From the NCBI RefSeq assembly GCF_003236295.1, contig NZ_POTW01000008.1, positions 50,973-114,972 on the forward strand: a stretch of 64,000 nucleotides of DNA, in the 5' to 3' direction. Shown here in pieces: positions 21,469-29,616 of the stretch (position 1 is the stretch's first letter; each line of letters begins with the position of its first letter). The translations under genes were made by a program, and so were the position numbers. The notes under the pieces are model-generated. The model worked only from the letters and a program-made list of their open reading frames with translations. It made no database searches and was not told the origin of the DNA. This DNA is from Jiangella anatolica (GTDB lineage Bacteria > Actinomycetota > Actinomycetes > Jiangellales > Jiangellaceae).

Positions 21469-22700
21469 CGGCCCGACGACTTCGGCCGGCGACGCCGCAG
21501 CGCAAAGCCCAGCCCACCGGCCAGCGCCGCCGCGGCGAGGCTGAGCCACACGACCAGCGGCACATCGTCGGAGCTGCCGCCCGGGCTGGTCAGCGCGTCG
21601 CCGTAGTCCTCGAGCGGGTTGCGGCCGAGGATGTCGCCGTCGGCCTCGTCGACGGCCTCGGTCACCATCGCCTCGACCTCGTCCGGCGCGACGAGGTGGC
21701 CCACCGGCTGGGCGTCCGGTGTGGCGAAGGCCCAGTCGAACAGCGCGGCGGCCGCGTCCTCGGCGCGGCCCTCCGACCCGAGGACCGTCGCGATGAGAAC
21801 GCGGCCGTCGCGCTCGACGGCGCCGACGAACGTGTGCCCGGCCAGCGTCGTGTACCCGGTCTTCAGGCCGATCGCGCCGTCGTAGGAGCCGAGCAGCCGG
21901 TTCTGGTTCTGGATCTGGAACGTCGCGCCGTCCGAGCCCGGGAAGTCGTAGACCGCCGTGCCGGCCAGCCGGGCGATGGTCTCGTCGTCGAGCGCCTCGC
22001 GCCCGATCAGCGCGAGGTCGTAGGCCGACGACAGCTGGCCGGGTGAGTCCAGGCCGTGCGGGGTGACGGCCTTGGTGTCGAACGCGCCGAGCCGCCGGGC
22101 CTCGTCGTTCATCTTGTCGACTGTGACGTCCTGGCCGCCGGCCACCTCGGCGATCGCGTGCGCGGCGTCGTTGCCGGAGGCGAGGATCAGCCCGTGCAGC
22201 AGCTGGTCGACGGTGTAGGTCTGGCTGGCGACGATGCCGACGCGGCTGCCCTCGACCGAGGCGTCCTCCTCGGTGGCGACGTAGGTCTGGTCCGGGTCCA
22301 GGCCGGCGCCCGTGGCCAGCGCCGTCAGCAGCTTGATCGTGCTGGCCGGCGGACGGCGCTCGTGCGGGCTGTAGGCGGCCAGCACGTCGCCGGTCCCGGC
22401 GTCGGCGATCAGCCAGGACTGCGCGTCGACGACCGGCAGCGGCGGCGCCGTCGACGACACGAGCGGCACACCGGTGGCGGCCAGCTCCTCGCCGCCGACG
22501 ATCTCGTCGACGGGCGAGTCGGCCGGCGGCGGCAGGACGGTGGGCGACGGCGTGGCCGGCGCGGTGCCGGACGGCGTCGGCGTGGCGGCCGGCGTCTCGG
22601 CGTGGGCCGGCAGCAGCGCGCCCGGGCCGAGCACGACGAGCGTCGCCACCGGCACGATCCAGGCGCGGTGGCTGCGGCGGTAGCGCGCTGCGGAGCCCAT
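21456..22700 (-). CDS. D-alanyl-D-alanine carboxypeptidase (PBP5/6 type)
   Basis: A 414-residue peptidase S11 enzyme that trims the pentapeptide stem of peptidoglycan. Catalytic motifs are SxxK in PPASTIKLLTAL (about residues 119-130), SGN in LASGNDAAHA (about 174), and KTG in AIGLKTGYT (about 281). The N-terminus has an export signal (HRAWIVPVATLVVLGPGALL). A C-terminal helix (VVWLSLAAAALAGGLGFAL) followed by Arg-rich residues anchors it in the membrane. A Pro/Thr/Ser linker separates signal and domain. Confidence 0.93.
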   Translation of the reverse strand: MGSAARYRRSHRAWIVPVATLVVLGPGALLPAHAETPAATPTPSGTAPATPSPTVLPPPADSPVDEIVGGEELAATGVPLVSSTAPPLPVVDAQSWLIADAGTGDVLAAYSPHERRPPASTIKLLTALATGAGLDPDQTYVATEEDASVEGSRVGIVASQTYTVDQLLHGLILASGNDAAHAIAEVAGGQDVTVDKMNDEARRLGAFDTKAVTPHGLDSPGQLSSAYDLALIGREALDDETIARLAGTAVYDFPGSDGATFQIQNQNRLLGSYDGAIGLKTGYTTLAGHTFVGAVERDGRVLIATVLGSEGRAEDAAAALFDWAFATPDAQPVGHLVAPDEVEAMVTEAVDEADGDILGRNPLEDYGDALTSPGGSSDDVPLVVWLSLAAAALAGGLGFALRRRRPKSSGRYSR

Positions 22701-22737
22701 GGTCGAGGTCAGACTAACCAGTGACCGGCACGAGCGG

Positions 22738-23238
22738 TCAGCTCGGTGCGTCGTCGAACGGGAGCACGAGGGTCCGGAGCAGGTCGGCCAGTCGCTTGCG
22801 CTCCTGCTCGTCGAGGCCGACCAGCAGCCGGCGCTCGTTCGCCAGCAGCCCCTCCAACGCGGCGTCCACGGACTTCTTGCCGAACTCGGTGAGCCGGACC
22901 CGCACCGCGCGCCGGTCGTCCTCGTCGCGGCGCCGGCTGACCAGCCCGCGCGCGGTGAGCTTGTCGACCCGCGCGGTCATCGTGCCGCTGGTGACCAGCG
23001 TCTGCGCGAGCAGCACGCCCGGCGACAGCTCGTACGGTTCGCCGGCCCGGCGCAGCGCGGCGAGCACGTCGAACTCCCACGGCTCCAGCCCGTGCTCGGC
23101 GAACGCGGAGCGCCGCTCGCGGTCGAGATGCCGGGCCAGCCGGCTGACGCGCGACAGCACCTCCATCGGGCCGACGTCGAGGTCGGGCCGCTCGTGCCGC
23201 CACGCCTCGGTCAGCCGGTCGACCTCGTCCTGCGCCAT
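22738..23238 (-). CDS. MarR-family transcriptional regulator
   Basis: A 166-residue winged-helix regulator: LEPWEFDVLAALRRAGEPYE leads into the recognition region (LLAQTLVTSGTMTARVDKL), and the wing is GLVSRRRDEDDRRAVRVRLT, a classic MarR pattern. It is divergent from the trans-aconitate methyltransferase, with two 14-bp operator-like boxes in between. The probable role is ligand-relieved repression of itself and the methyltransferase gene. Confidence 0.92.
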   Translation of the reverse strand: MAQDEVDRLTEAWRHERPDLDVGPMEVLSRVSRLARHLDRERRSAFAEHGLEPWEFDVLAALRRAGEPYELSPGVLLAQTLVTSGTMTARVDKLTARGLVSRRRDEDDRRAVRVRLTEFGKKSVDAALEGLLANERRLLVGLDEQERKRLADLLRTLVLPFDDAPS

Positions 23239-23267
23239 GGATCCGACTCTACGGTGTCGGCCAAGCT

Positions 23268-23310
23268 TCTTGACGTCGAGAGAGCTATGTGATTTATCTT
23301 GACGTCAAGA
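23268..23310. promoter_or_regulatory. Paired MarR-type operator boxes
   Basis: TCTTGACGTCGAGA (23268-23281) and the perfect palindrome TCTTGACGTCAAGA (23297-23310) are centred 29 bp apart, about three helical turns, between the divergent marR and methyltransferase genes. The second box ends 12 bp before the methyltransferase start and overlaps its ribosome binding site region, so a bound dimer would block expression. Confidence 0.72.
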
Positions 23311-23322
23311 GAGGTGAGCGTG

Positions 23323-24087
23323 ATGTGGGATCCGGATCGCTATCTGACGTTCGCAGGCCAGCGGGCCAGGCCGTTCGCCGACCTGCTGGCCCAGGTGCCG
23401 GCCACGTCCGCCGGGGAGGTCGCCGATCTCGGCTGCGGGCCGGGCACGCTCACCGTCGGCCTGGCGCAGCGCTGGCCGGGCGCGCACGTCGTCGGCGTCG
23501 ACTCGTCCGCGGAGATGATCGCGGCGACGCCGGACCCGCCGCCGGCCGGCGTCGAGTTCGTCCACGCCGACCTCCGCGAGTGGGCGCCGCAGCGGCCGGT
23601 CGACGTGCTGATCAGCAATGCGACGCTGCAGTGGGTGCCCGGCCACCTCGACCTGCTGCCGCGGCTGGCCGGCCACGTCGCCGCCGGCGGCTGGCTGGCG
23701 TTCCAGCTCCCCGGCAACTTCGCCGAGCCCACGCACGTCCTGCTGCGCGAACTGGCCGCCGATGACCGTTGGCCGGCGCTGCGCGACCTGGAGCGGCCGG
23801 CCGCGCACGAGCCCGCCGCGTACCTCGACGCGCTGCTGGATCTCGGCCTGGCCGCCGACGTCTGGGAGACGACGTACGTCCAGCTGCTGCAGGGTGACGA
23901 CGCCGTGCTGGAGTGGATGAGCGGGACGGGGCTGCGGCCCTACCTCGCGGCCCTCGGCGACGCGGACCGCGAGGTGTTCGTCGCCGAGTACCGCGACCTG
24001 CTGCGCGCCGCGTATCCGCCGGGCCGGTACGGGACGGTGCTGCCCTATCGCCGCATCTTCGCCGTCGCCCACAAGCACGCACAGTGA
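23323..24087 (+). CDS. tam: Trans-aconitate 2-methyltransferase
   Basis: A 254-residue class I SAM methyltransferase that begins MWDPDRYLTFAGQRARPF, the signature start of Tam proteins. The SAM loop is VADLGCGPGTLTVGLA at about residues 33-48 and the acidic ribose-binding residue is in VVGVDSSAEM. Tam methylates trans-aconitate, a toxic isomer of the citric acid cycle intermediate. The ATG at 23323 was preferred over an in-frame GTG one codon before because it gives the conserved MWDP start. Regulation by the divergent MarR is likely. Confidence 0.88.
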   Translation: MWDPDRYLTFAGQRARPFADLLAQVPATSAGEVADLGCGPGTLTVGLAQRWPGAHVVGVDSSAEMIAATPDPPPAGVEFVHADLREWAPQRPVDVLISNATLQWVPGHLDLLPRLAGHVAAGGWLAFQLPGNFAEPTHVLLRELAADDRWPALRDLERPAAHEPAAYLDALLDLGLAADVWETTYVQLLQGDDAVLEWMSGTGLRPYLAALGDADREVFVAEYRDLLRAAYPPGRYGTVLPYRRIFAVAHKHAQ

Positions 24088-24174
24088 CGCCGACCGGGCC
24101 AAACGGCGGCGCATCGGCACGAGTTCCGCCAAATCGCCACGCAGAGTGATCGCCAGGCGCTAACTTCTTCCCTC

Positions 24175-24861
24175 GTGGGGGGACACAAACGAGCGCCCGG
24201 TGGCGCCGCCCAGGCGCTGCGCCACGTCCGTCGCAATACCTTGCGGGTCATGGCGCTCGCCGCGCTCACCATCCCGGTCGTCGCCGTCGTAGCGAGCCAG
24301 GGTGAGCCGGTGGCCGGTTGGCGTGACCGGGCTCCGGATGACTCGGAGGGGCAGTATCCGGAGTTCCGCGACTCGCGCGAGTCCTCGGGCACGCCGACGC
24401 AACCGGCACCGCGATCCGCGTCGGTCACCCCGTCACCGCAGCCCACAGCGGGCCGCCAGGACCAGGGCGGCCCGCTGCCGGGCCCCACGCCGGGACCCGG
24501 CAGCGACACCGGGACGGGCTCGACGCCGGCGCACGGCTCCTCCGACGAGCCGTCGGCCGACGCCCCGTCCAGCGCGCCGCCGGACCGGCCGGACGCCACG
24601 CAGGCGCCGCCGTCGCCGCCGGACGATGAGACCGAGGAGCCGCCGCCGTCCCCGCCCGCACCGCCGCCGCCGGAGCAGCCGGCCGAGACCCCGCAGCCGT
24701 CGCCGACGCCGAAGCCCCCGGTGGAGCAGCCGAAGCCGTCGCCGACCCCGAAGCCGCCGGTCGAGACGCCGAAGCCGTCCGACCCGCCGGAGCCGCCGGA
24801 TGACGAGGACGACGGGTCGCTGATCTGCGTGGACGTGCTGGGGATCGAGATCTGTCTGTGA
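24175..24861 (+). CDS. Proline-rich surface protein with N-terminal signal anchor
   Basis: A 228-residue protein from the GTG at 24175. A basic N-terminus precedes a helix (about residues 24-41, VMALAALTIPVVAVVA), then a long Pro/Ser/Thr/Glu-rich extension (about 60-212) with near-tandem KPSPTPKPPVE units. The end is a compact SLICVDVLGIEICL with two Cys. Such extensions are usually extended wall-spanning stalks. No enzymatic domain was found. The coding strand is sharply Pro-biased, which explains the large overlapping frames. Confidence 0.7.
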   Translation: MGGHKRAPGGAAQALRHVRRNTLRVMALAALTIPVVAVVASQGEPVAGWRDRAPDDSEGQYPEFRDSRESSGTPTQPAPRSASVTPSPQPTAGRQDQGGPLPGPTPGPGSDTGTGSTPAHGSSDEPSADAPSSAPPDRPDATQAPPSPPDDETEEPPPSPPAPPPPEQPAETPQPSPTPKPPVEQPKPSPTPKPPVETPKPSDPPEPPDDEDDGSLICVDVLGIEICL

Positions 24862-24864
24862 CGG

Positions 24865-25524
24865 TCAGTCGGCGGTGAGCCGGGGCTTGTGCTCCAGTCC
24901 GGACAGCCCGTTCCAGGCCAGGTTCACCAGGTGCGCCGCGACGTCTGCCTTCTTCGGCGAGCGCACCTCCAGCCACCACTGGCCGGTCAGGGCGACCATG
25001 CCGACGAGCATCTGCGCGTACATCGGCGCGTGCTTGGTGGCGAAGCCACGGGACTTGAACTCCGCAGCCAGGATGTGCTCGACCTGGCTCGCCGCGTCTG
25101 AGATGAGGCTGGCGAACCCGCCGGTGGAGTGCGCGACCGGCGAGTCGCGGACCAGGATGCGGAAACCGTCGGTGGACGCCTCGATGTAGTCCAGCAGTGC
25201 CAGCGCGGCGCGCTCCAGGATCACCCGCGGGTGCGTGGCCGAGCCGAGCGCCGTCGTGATGCGGTCGAGCAGCAGCTCCATCTCGCGGTCGACGACGACG
25301 GCGTAGAGCCCTTCCTTGCCGCCGAAGTGCTCGTAGACGACCGGCTTCGAGACGCCGGCCCGGGCCGAGATCTCCTCGATCGAGGTGCCGTCGAAGCCGC
25401 GCTCCGCGAACAGCGCGCGGCCCACGTCGAGCAACTGCTCGCGCCGCTGCTTCCCCGTCATCCGGACTCTGCTGGGTGTGGCCCGTGGCCTTGTCGCGAC
25501 GTCGTCGGTCACGCGCCCCATCAT
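24865..25524 (-). CDS. TetR-family regulator next to a fatty-acid desaturase
   Basis: A 219-residue TetR protein. The HTH is seen in GTSIEEISARAGVSKPVVYEHFGGKEGLY (about residues 45-75), the canonical TetR pattern; the rest is the variable ligand and dimer domain. It starts 22 bp downstream of the desaturase gene on the same strand, so it is likely the second gene of the same operon. By context it probably senses an acyl-CoA or lipid signal and represses the pair. Confidence 0.9.
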   Translation of the reverse strand: MMGRVTDDVATRPRATPSRVRMTGKQRREQLLDVGRALFAERGFDGTSIEEISARAGVSKPVVYEHFGGKEGLYAVVVDREMELLLDRITTALGSATHPRVILERAALALLDYIEASTDGFRILVRDSPVAHSTGGFASLISDAASQVEHILAAEFKSRGFATKHAPMYAQMLVGMVALTGQWWLEVRSPKKADVAAHLVNLAWNGLSGLEHKPRLTAD

Positions 25525-25546
25525 GCTCCCGTGGTGCGACAGAATC

Positions 25547-26548
25547 TCACTCCGCGATGAGAGTGGCTTCGCCGCCGTAGTCGTCGACGCGCTTGGACCT
25601 GATCCGTTCCGGGCTCGGCCAGCGCACGTCCCACACCCAGCCGGCCTTCTCCATCGCCCAGATCACCCGCGCACTGGAGTCGATCTGGCCCTTGAGGACG
25701 CCGTGCCGCGCACAGGTCGGGTCGGCGTGGTGCAGGTTGTGCCAGGACTCGCCCATCGACAGGAACGCCAGCCACCACACGTTGCCCGACTTGTCGCGGC
25801 TCTCGAACGGCCGCTCGCCGATGGCGTGGCAGATCGAGTTGATCGACCAGGTGACGTGGTGCAGCAGGCCGATCCGGACCAGCGTCGCCCAGAAGAACGC
25901 CGTCAGCGCGCCGTGCCAGGACCACGTCGCCAGCCCGCCGATGATCGGCGGCAGCAGGATCGACAGCGCCACCCACAGCGGGAACAGCTTGCTGATCCGG
26001 CGGATGTCGTCGTCCTTGATCAGGTCCGGCGCGAACTTGCGCTGGTCGGTCTGCTCGACGTCGAACAGCCAGCCCATGTGCGCGAACCACATGCCCTTGA
26101 TCAGCGCCGGGACGGTCTCGCCATAGCGCCACGGGGAGTGTGGGTCGCCCTCTTTGTCGGCGAACTTGTGGTGCCGGCGGTGGTCGGCCACCCAGCGGAT
26201 CACCGGGCCCTCGACGGCCATGCTGCCGGCGATGGCCAGCGTGTTCTTCACCGCGCGGTTCGGCTTGAAGGACTTGTGCGTGAAGTGCCGATGGAAGCCG
26301 ACGGTGACACCGTGCCCGGTGAACGCGTAGAAGGCCACGGCGAGCACGACGTCCAGCCAGCTCAGATAGCCGCCCATCCACGCGACCGGGATCGCGGCCA
26401 GGATTGCGACGAACGGCACGGCGATGAACACGCCGATCGTGATGCGTTCGCCGAGCGTCTGAGTGTCACCCGACAGCGTCCCGAGGGGGAGCTCGCTCTG
26501 CTGCGTGGTCGGGGACTGCGGGCCTTTCGCCGTGTCCGTGGAAGCCAT
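25547..26548 (-). CDS. Acyl-CoA desaturase (membrane fatty acid desaturase)
   Basis: A 333-residue integral membrane desaturase. The three His boxes of the diiron centre are visible: HRHFTH at about residues 85-90, HRRHHKF near 122-128 and HNLHH near 268-272. There are paired hydrophobic segments around residues 30-80 and 190-220. It would introduce a cis double bond, probably at C9 of stearoyl- or palmitoyl-CoA, to adjust membrane fluidity. It is followed by a tetR gene and preceded by a repeated palindromic operator. Confidence 0.93.
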   Translation of the reverse strand: MASTDTAKGPQSPTTQQSELPLGTLSGDTQTLGERITIGVFIAVPFVAILAAIPVAWMGGYLSWLDVVLAVAFYAFTGHGVTVGFHRHFTHKSFKPNRAVKNTLAIAGSMAVEGPVIRWVADHRRHHKFADKEGDPHSPWRYGETVPALIKGMWFAHMGWLFDVEQTDQRKFAPDLIKDDDIRRISKLFPLWVALSILLPPIIGGLATWSWHGALTAFFWATLVRIGLLHHVTWSINSICHAIGERPFESRDKSGNVWWLAFLSMGESWHNLHHADPTCARHGVLKGQIDSSARVIWAMEKAGWVWDVRWPSPERIRSKRVDDYGGEATLIAE

Positions 26549-26578
26549 GGAGTCTCCGTGTGTAAGGGGAACCTTCCT

Positions 26579-26605
26579 TACGGCACCGTAACCTACGATG
26601 CCGTA
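26579..26605. promoter_or_regulatory. Double palindromic operator upstream of the desaturase-tetR operon
   Basis: TACGGCACCGTA (26579-26590) and TACGATGCCGTA (26594-26605) are 12-bp near-palindromes separated by 3 bp, each with TACG/CGTA ends; the reverse complement of one matches the other at 11 of 12 positions. They lie 31-57 bp upstream of the desaturase ATG, the usual place for a TetR dimer site. Seen: the repeats. Inferred: binding by the TetR encoded downstream. Confidence 0.58.
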
Positions 26606-26660
26606 GGTCGTATAGTCCGGATCTTCCTATGTGTCCAGGGTTACCGCCATGATGGGGCGC

Positions 26661-27068
26661 ATGGCGGAGCTGAAGACCACGCGCAACGACGGCAGCGTCG
26701 ACGAGTTCCTCGCCGCCGTCCCCGACCCCGGCCGCCGCGCCGACGCGGTCGCCGTCTGCTCCCTGATGGCCGCGGTGACGGGCGCGCCGCCGGCCATGTG
26801 GGGCGTCGGCATCGTCGGCTTCGGTTCCCGGCGGCTGCGCTACGACACAGGGCGGGAGCTCGACTGGTTCGACGTCGGCCTCTCGCCGCGCAAGCAGGCG
26901 CTGACCCTCTATCTGCCCGGCGAGCTGTCGGGGTATGCGGACCTGTTGGACCGGCTGGGGCCGCATCGGCTCGGCAAGGGCTGCCTCTACGTGAAGCGGC
27001 TCGCCGACGTGGACGCAGGCGTGCTCGAGTCGGTGCTCCGGCGCGCGGTGACGGAGACGGAGGACTGA
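26661..27068 (+). CDS. DUF1801-domain protein
   Basis: A 135-residue protein from the ATG at 26661, giving MAELKTTRNDGSVDEFLAAV. It matches the DUF1801 pattern: KTxxNxxSVxxFL at the start, then VGFGSRRLRYDTGRELDWF, LSPRKQALTLYL and LGKGCLYVKRL. An ATG 9 bp upstream in frame (26652) is possible. DUF1801 proteins are small, soluble and of unknown function. It is divergent from the desaturase. Confidence 0.85.
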   Translation: MAELKTTRNDGSVDEFLAAVPDPGRRADAVAVCSLMAAVTGAPPAMWGVGIVGFGSRRLRYDTGRELDWFDVGLSPRKQALTLYLPGELSGYADLLDRLGPHRLGKGCLYVKRLADVDAGVLESVLRRAVTETED

Positions 27069-27113
27069 CCTCGACGAATTGACGACTATGAGTAGCAATG
27101 CAAAGCTCTGATC

Positions 27114-27953
27114 ATGGTCGGACGATTGGTCGATGACACTGAACTGGCGGACCGAGTGCGCGCGATGCGCGCAGCCGGGAAGACCTACGACGACATCAGG
27201 TGGGAGCTGGGCATAGGGGCCGGCACCATCAGCCGCATGCTCGGCGTGGCCGGCAAGGGCCGAGCGCGGCCGCGGGTGACGGACGCGCTGCGGGGGCGGG
27301 CTCGCGCACTGCGGACCGACGGGCGGTCGGTGCCGGAGATCGCCCGCGAACTGGGCCTGGCGAAGAGCACGGTCTGGCTGATCACCAAGGACATCGTCTG
27401 GACGCCGGGTCCGGACGGCGCCAGCCGCCGCGCTGCTGCCGGCCGGGCGTACTGGGCGAAGGAGAACGCTCTTCGCCAGGCCGAACGGGACCGCGTGACG
27501 AACGGCGTCCTGGAGTCGTTCGGCGAGCTGACGGATCGAGAACTGCAGATCGCCGGCGCCGTCGCCTACTGGGCGGAGGGGACCAAGTCGAAGCCCTGGA
27601 AGCTGCGGGAGCGGCTGAACTTCATCAACAGTGACCCCGACATGATCCTTCTCTTCATCGTCTGGCTGGAGAGGCTCGGGGTCGATCGCTCCCGGCTCAA
27701 GTACCGCGTCAACATCCACGAGTCCGCCGATGTCCCGGCTGCCGAGGCCTACTGGGCCGACGTCGTCGGGGTTCCGGTCGAACAGCTTGACCGGGCGACC
27801 CTCAAGCGGCACAACCCGAAGACGGTACGGAAGAACACCGGCGAGGCCTATAACGGCTGCCTCGTGATCACCGTGACCAAGAGCGCGCCGGAGTACCGGA
27901 TCATGGATGGCACGTGGTCTGCTGTCGCGAAGGCGGTGCGGTCGAGGCGATAA
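27114..27953 (+). CDS. HTH protein with a putative LAGLIDADG-like endonuclease fold
   Basis: A 279-residue protein with two HTH elements: TYDDIRWELGIGAGTISRML (about residues 24-43) and SVPEIARELGLAKSTVWLIT (about 67-86). After a basic linker the second half reads AYWAEGTKSK, then NFINSDPDMILLFIVWLERL and YRVNIHESAD, resembling the LAGLIDADG-like domain of homing endonucleases, although without a canonical LAGLIDADG dodecapeptide. This resemblance is recalled, not computed. It ends 45 bp before tRNA-Gln. It could be a domesticated endonuclease, a transposon-derived protein or a regulator. Confidence 0.68.
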   Translation: MVGRLVDDTELADRVRAMRAAGKTYDDIRWELGIGAGTISRMLGVAGKGRARPRVTDALRGRARALRTDGRSVPEIARELGLAKSTVWLITKDIVWTPGPDGASRRAAAGRAYWAKENALRQAERDRVTNGVLESFGELTDRELQIAGAVAYWAEGTKSKPWKLRERLNFINSDPDMILLFIVWLERLGVDRSRLKYRVNIHESADVPAAEAYWADVVGVPVEQLDRATLKRHNPKTVRKNTGEAYNGCLVITVTKSAPEYRIMDGTWSAVAKAVRSRR

Positions 27954-27998
27954 CGTAGAGGAGTGCAGGCGGCGATGTGACAGTCGTCGGACAATCTT

Positions 27999-28069
27999 TC
28001 CGCCGTGGTGTAATGGCAGCACGGGTGACTTTGACTCACTCTGTCCAGGTTCGAGTCCTGGCGGCGGAG
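27999..28069 (+). tRNA. tRNA-Gln (anticodon TTG)
   Basis: A cloverleaf folds from 27999: acceptor TCCGCCG pairs with CGGCGGA (28062-28068), followed by discriminator G at 28069. The anticodon stem-loop reads GGTGA-CTTTGAC-TCACT with anticodon TTG, and the T arm contains GGTTCGAGTCC. It decodes CAA and, by wobble, CAG. CCA is not encoded. It lies 92 bp upstream of glmU. Confidence 0.95.
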
Positions 28070-28161
28070 CTTCGTTCGAATCCTGGTCGGGTTCTCGTCG
28101 GCCCGGCCGGGCGGGTACCCTCGGAACCGAGCCCGCCACCGAAGCCGAGGAGCACGAACGC

Positions 28162-29616
28162 GTGACTACGCGCCCGGCCGCCGTCGTCGTTCTCGCCGCT
28201 GGCGAGGGCACCCGGATGAAGTCGTCCATCCCGAAGGTCCTGCACGAGGTCGCCGGCCGGAGCCTGGTCGGGCACGCCGTCGTCGCGGCGCAGGAGCTGA
28301 AGCCTGATCACCTGAGCGTGGTCATCGGGCACGGCCGCGATCTCGTCGCCGCGCACCTGGCCGAGGTGGCGCCCGGCGTCACCACGGCGGTGCAGGAGCA
28401 GCAGCTCGGCACCGGCCACGCCGTCGGGGTCGCGCTGGACCAGCTGCCCGAGCTCGACGGCGTCGTGGTGGTGACGTACGGCGACGTGCCGCTGCTGACC
28501 GGCGACACACTGCACGAGCTGGTCGACCAGCACGTGGCCGACGGCAACGCGGTCACCGTGCTGACGGCGAACGTCGCCGACCCGACGGGGTACGGGCGCA
28601 TCGTGCGCGAGGCCGACGGCGGCGTACGCGCCATCGTCGAGCACAAGGACGCCGACGAGGCGATCCGCGCGATCACGGAGATCAACTCCGGCATCTACGC
28701 CTTCGACGCCGCCGTGCTGCGCCAGGGGCTGGGTCGCATCACTACCGAGAACGCGCAGGGCGAGCTGTACCTCACCGACGTGCTGGGGCTGGCGCGGCAG
28801 GACGGCCGCCGGGTGGGCGCCGTCGTCACCGCCGACGCGTGGCAGACCGAGGGCGTCAACGACCGCGTCCAGCTGGCCGCGATGACCCGCGAGCTGAACC
28901 GGCGCCTCACCGAGAAGTGGATGCGCGCCGGCGTCACCATGATCGACCCCGCCACGACGTTCATCGACGTCACCGTCGTGCTCGAGCGCGACGTCGTGCT
29001 GCGGCCCGGTGTGCAGCTGCGCGGCGCGACGGAGGTCGCGGCGGGCGCGGAGGTCGGCCCCGACACCACCCTCGTCGACACCGTCGTCGGCCCCGGCGCC
29101 AGCGTCGTGCGCGTGCACGCCGACGGCGCGCAGATCGGCGCGAACGCCACCGTCGGCCCGTACACGTACCTGCGGCCGGGCGCGGTCCTGGGAGAGAAGG
29201 CCAAGGCCGGCGCGTACGTCGAGATCAAGAAGTCGACGGTCGGGCCGGGCGCCAAGGTGCCGCACCTGACCTACGTCGGCGACGCCACCATCGGCGAGGG
29301 CGCCAACATCGGCGCCGGCACGATCTTCGCCAACTACGACGGCGTCGCGAAGCACCCGACCACGGTCGGCAAGCACGTGTTCGTCGGCAGCGACTCGGTG
29401 CTGGTGGCGCCGGTCGAGCTGGCCGACGGCAGCTACGTCGCGGCCGGCTCGACCGTGGTGTCCGACACCGCGCCGGGTGAGCTGGCCGTCGGGCGGGGCC
29501 GGCAGCGCAACATCGCCGGCTGGGTGGCGCGCAAGCGTCCGGGCAGCAAGACCGCCGCCGCGGCCGAGGCCGCCGCGGCGGACACCACGGGCGACGACGA
29601 GGGGGACGAGCCGTGA
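28162..29616 (+). CDS. glmU: Bifunctional GlcNAc-1-P uridyltransferase / GlcN-1-P acetyltransferase
   Basis: A 484-residue enzyme making UDP-GlcNAc for peptidoglycan. The N-terminal nucleotidyltransferase starts VVLAAGEGTRMKSSIPKVLH (about residues 8-27), and GTGHAVG and TYGDVPLL follow. The C-terminal half is a left-handed beta helix with hexapeptide repeats (for example IGANATVGPYTYLRPGAVLG), typical of the acetyltransferase domain, ending in an Ala-rich tail. The GTG at 28162 sits 4 bp behind a weak GAGGAGC-type ribosome binding site. Its stop overlaps prs by 4 bp. Confidence 0.97.
   Translation: MTTRPAAVVVLAAGEGTRMKSSIPKVLHEVAGRSLVGHAVVAAQELKPDHLSVVIGHGRDLVAAHLAEVAPGVTTAVQEQQLGTGHAVGVALDQLPELDGVVVVTYGDVPLLTGDTLHELVDQHVADGNAVTVLTANVADPTGYGRIVREADGGVRAIVEHKDADEAIRAITEINSGIYAFDAAVLRQGLGRITTENAQGELYLTDVLGLARQDGRRVGAVVTADAWQTEGVNDRVQLAAMTRELNRRLTEKWMRAGVTMIDPATTFIDVTVVLERDVVLRPGVQLRGATEVAAGAEVGPDTTLVDTVVGPGASVVRVHADGAQIGANATVGPYTYLRPGAVLGEKAKAGAYVEIKKSTVGPGAKVPHLTYVGDATIGEGANIGAGTIFANYDGVAKHPTTVGKHVFVGSDSVLVAPVELADGSYVAAGSTVVSDTAPGELAVGRGRQRNIAGWVARKRPGSKTAAAAEAAAADTTGDDEGDEP

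Noticed and set aside
24600..24800. Repetitive DNA resembling a minisatellite or CRISPR-like array
   Set aside because: The repeats follow codons for KPSPTPKPPVE-type protein units within one gene. There are no fixed direct repeats with unique spacers and no cas genes.
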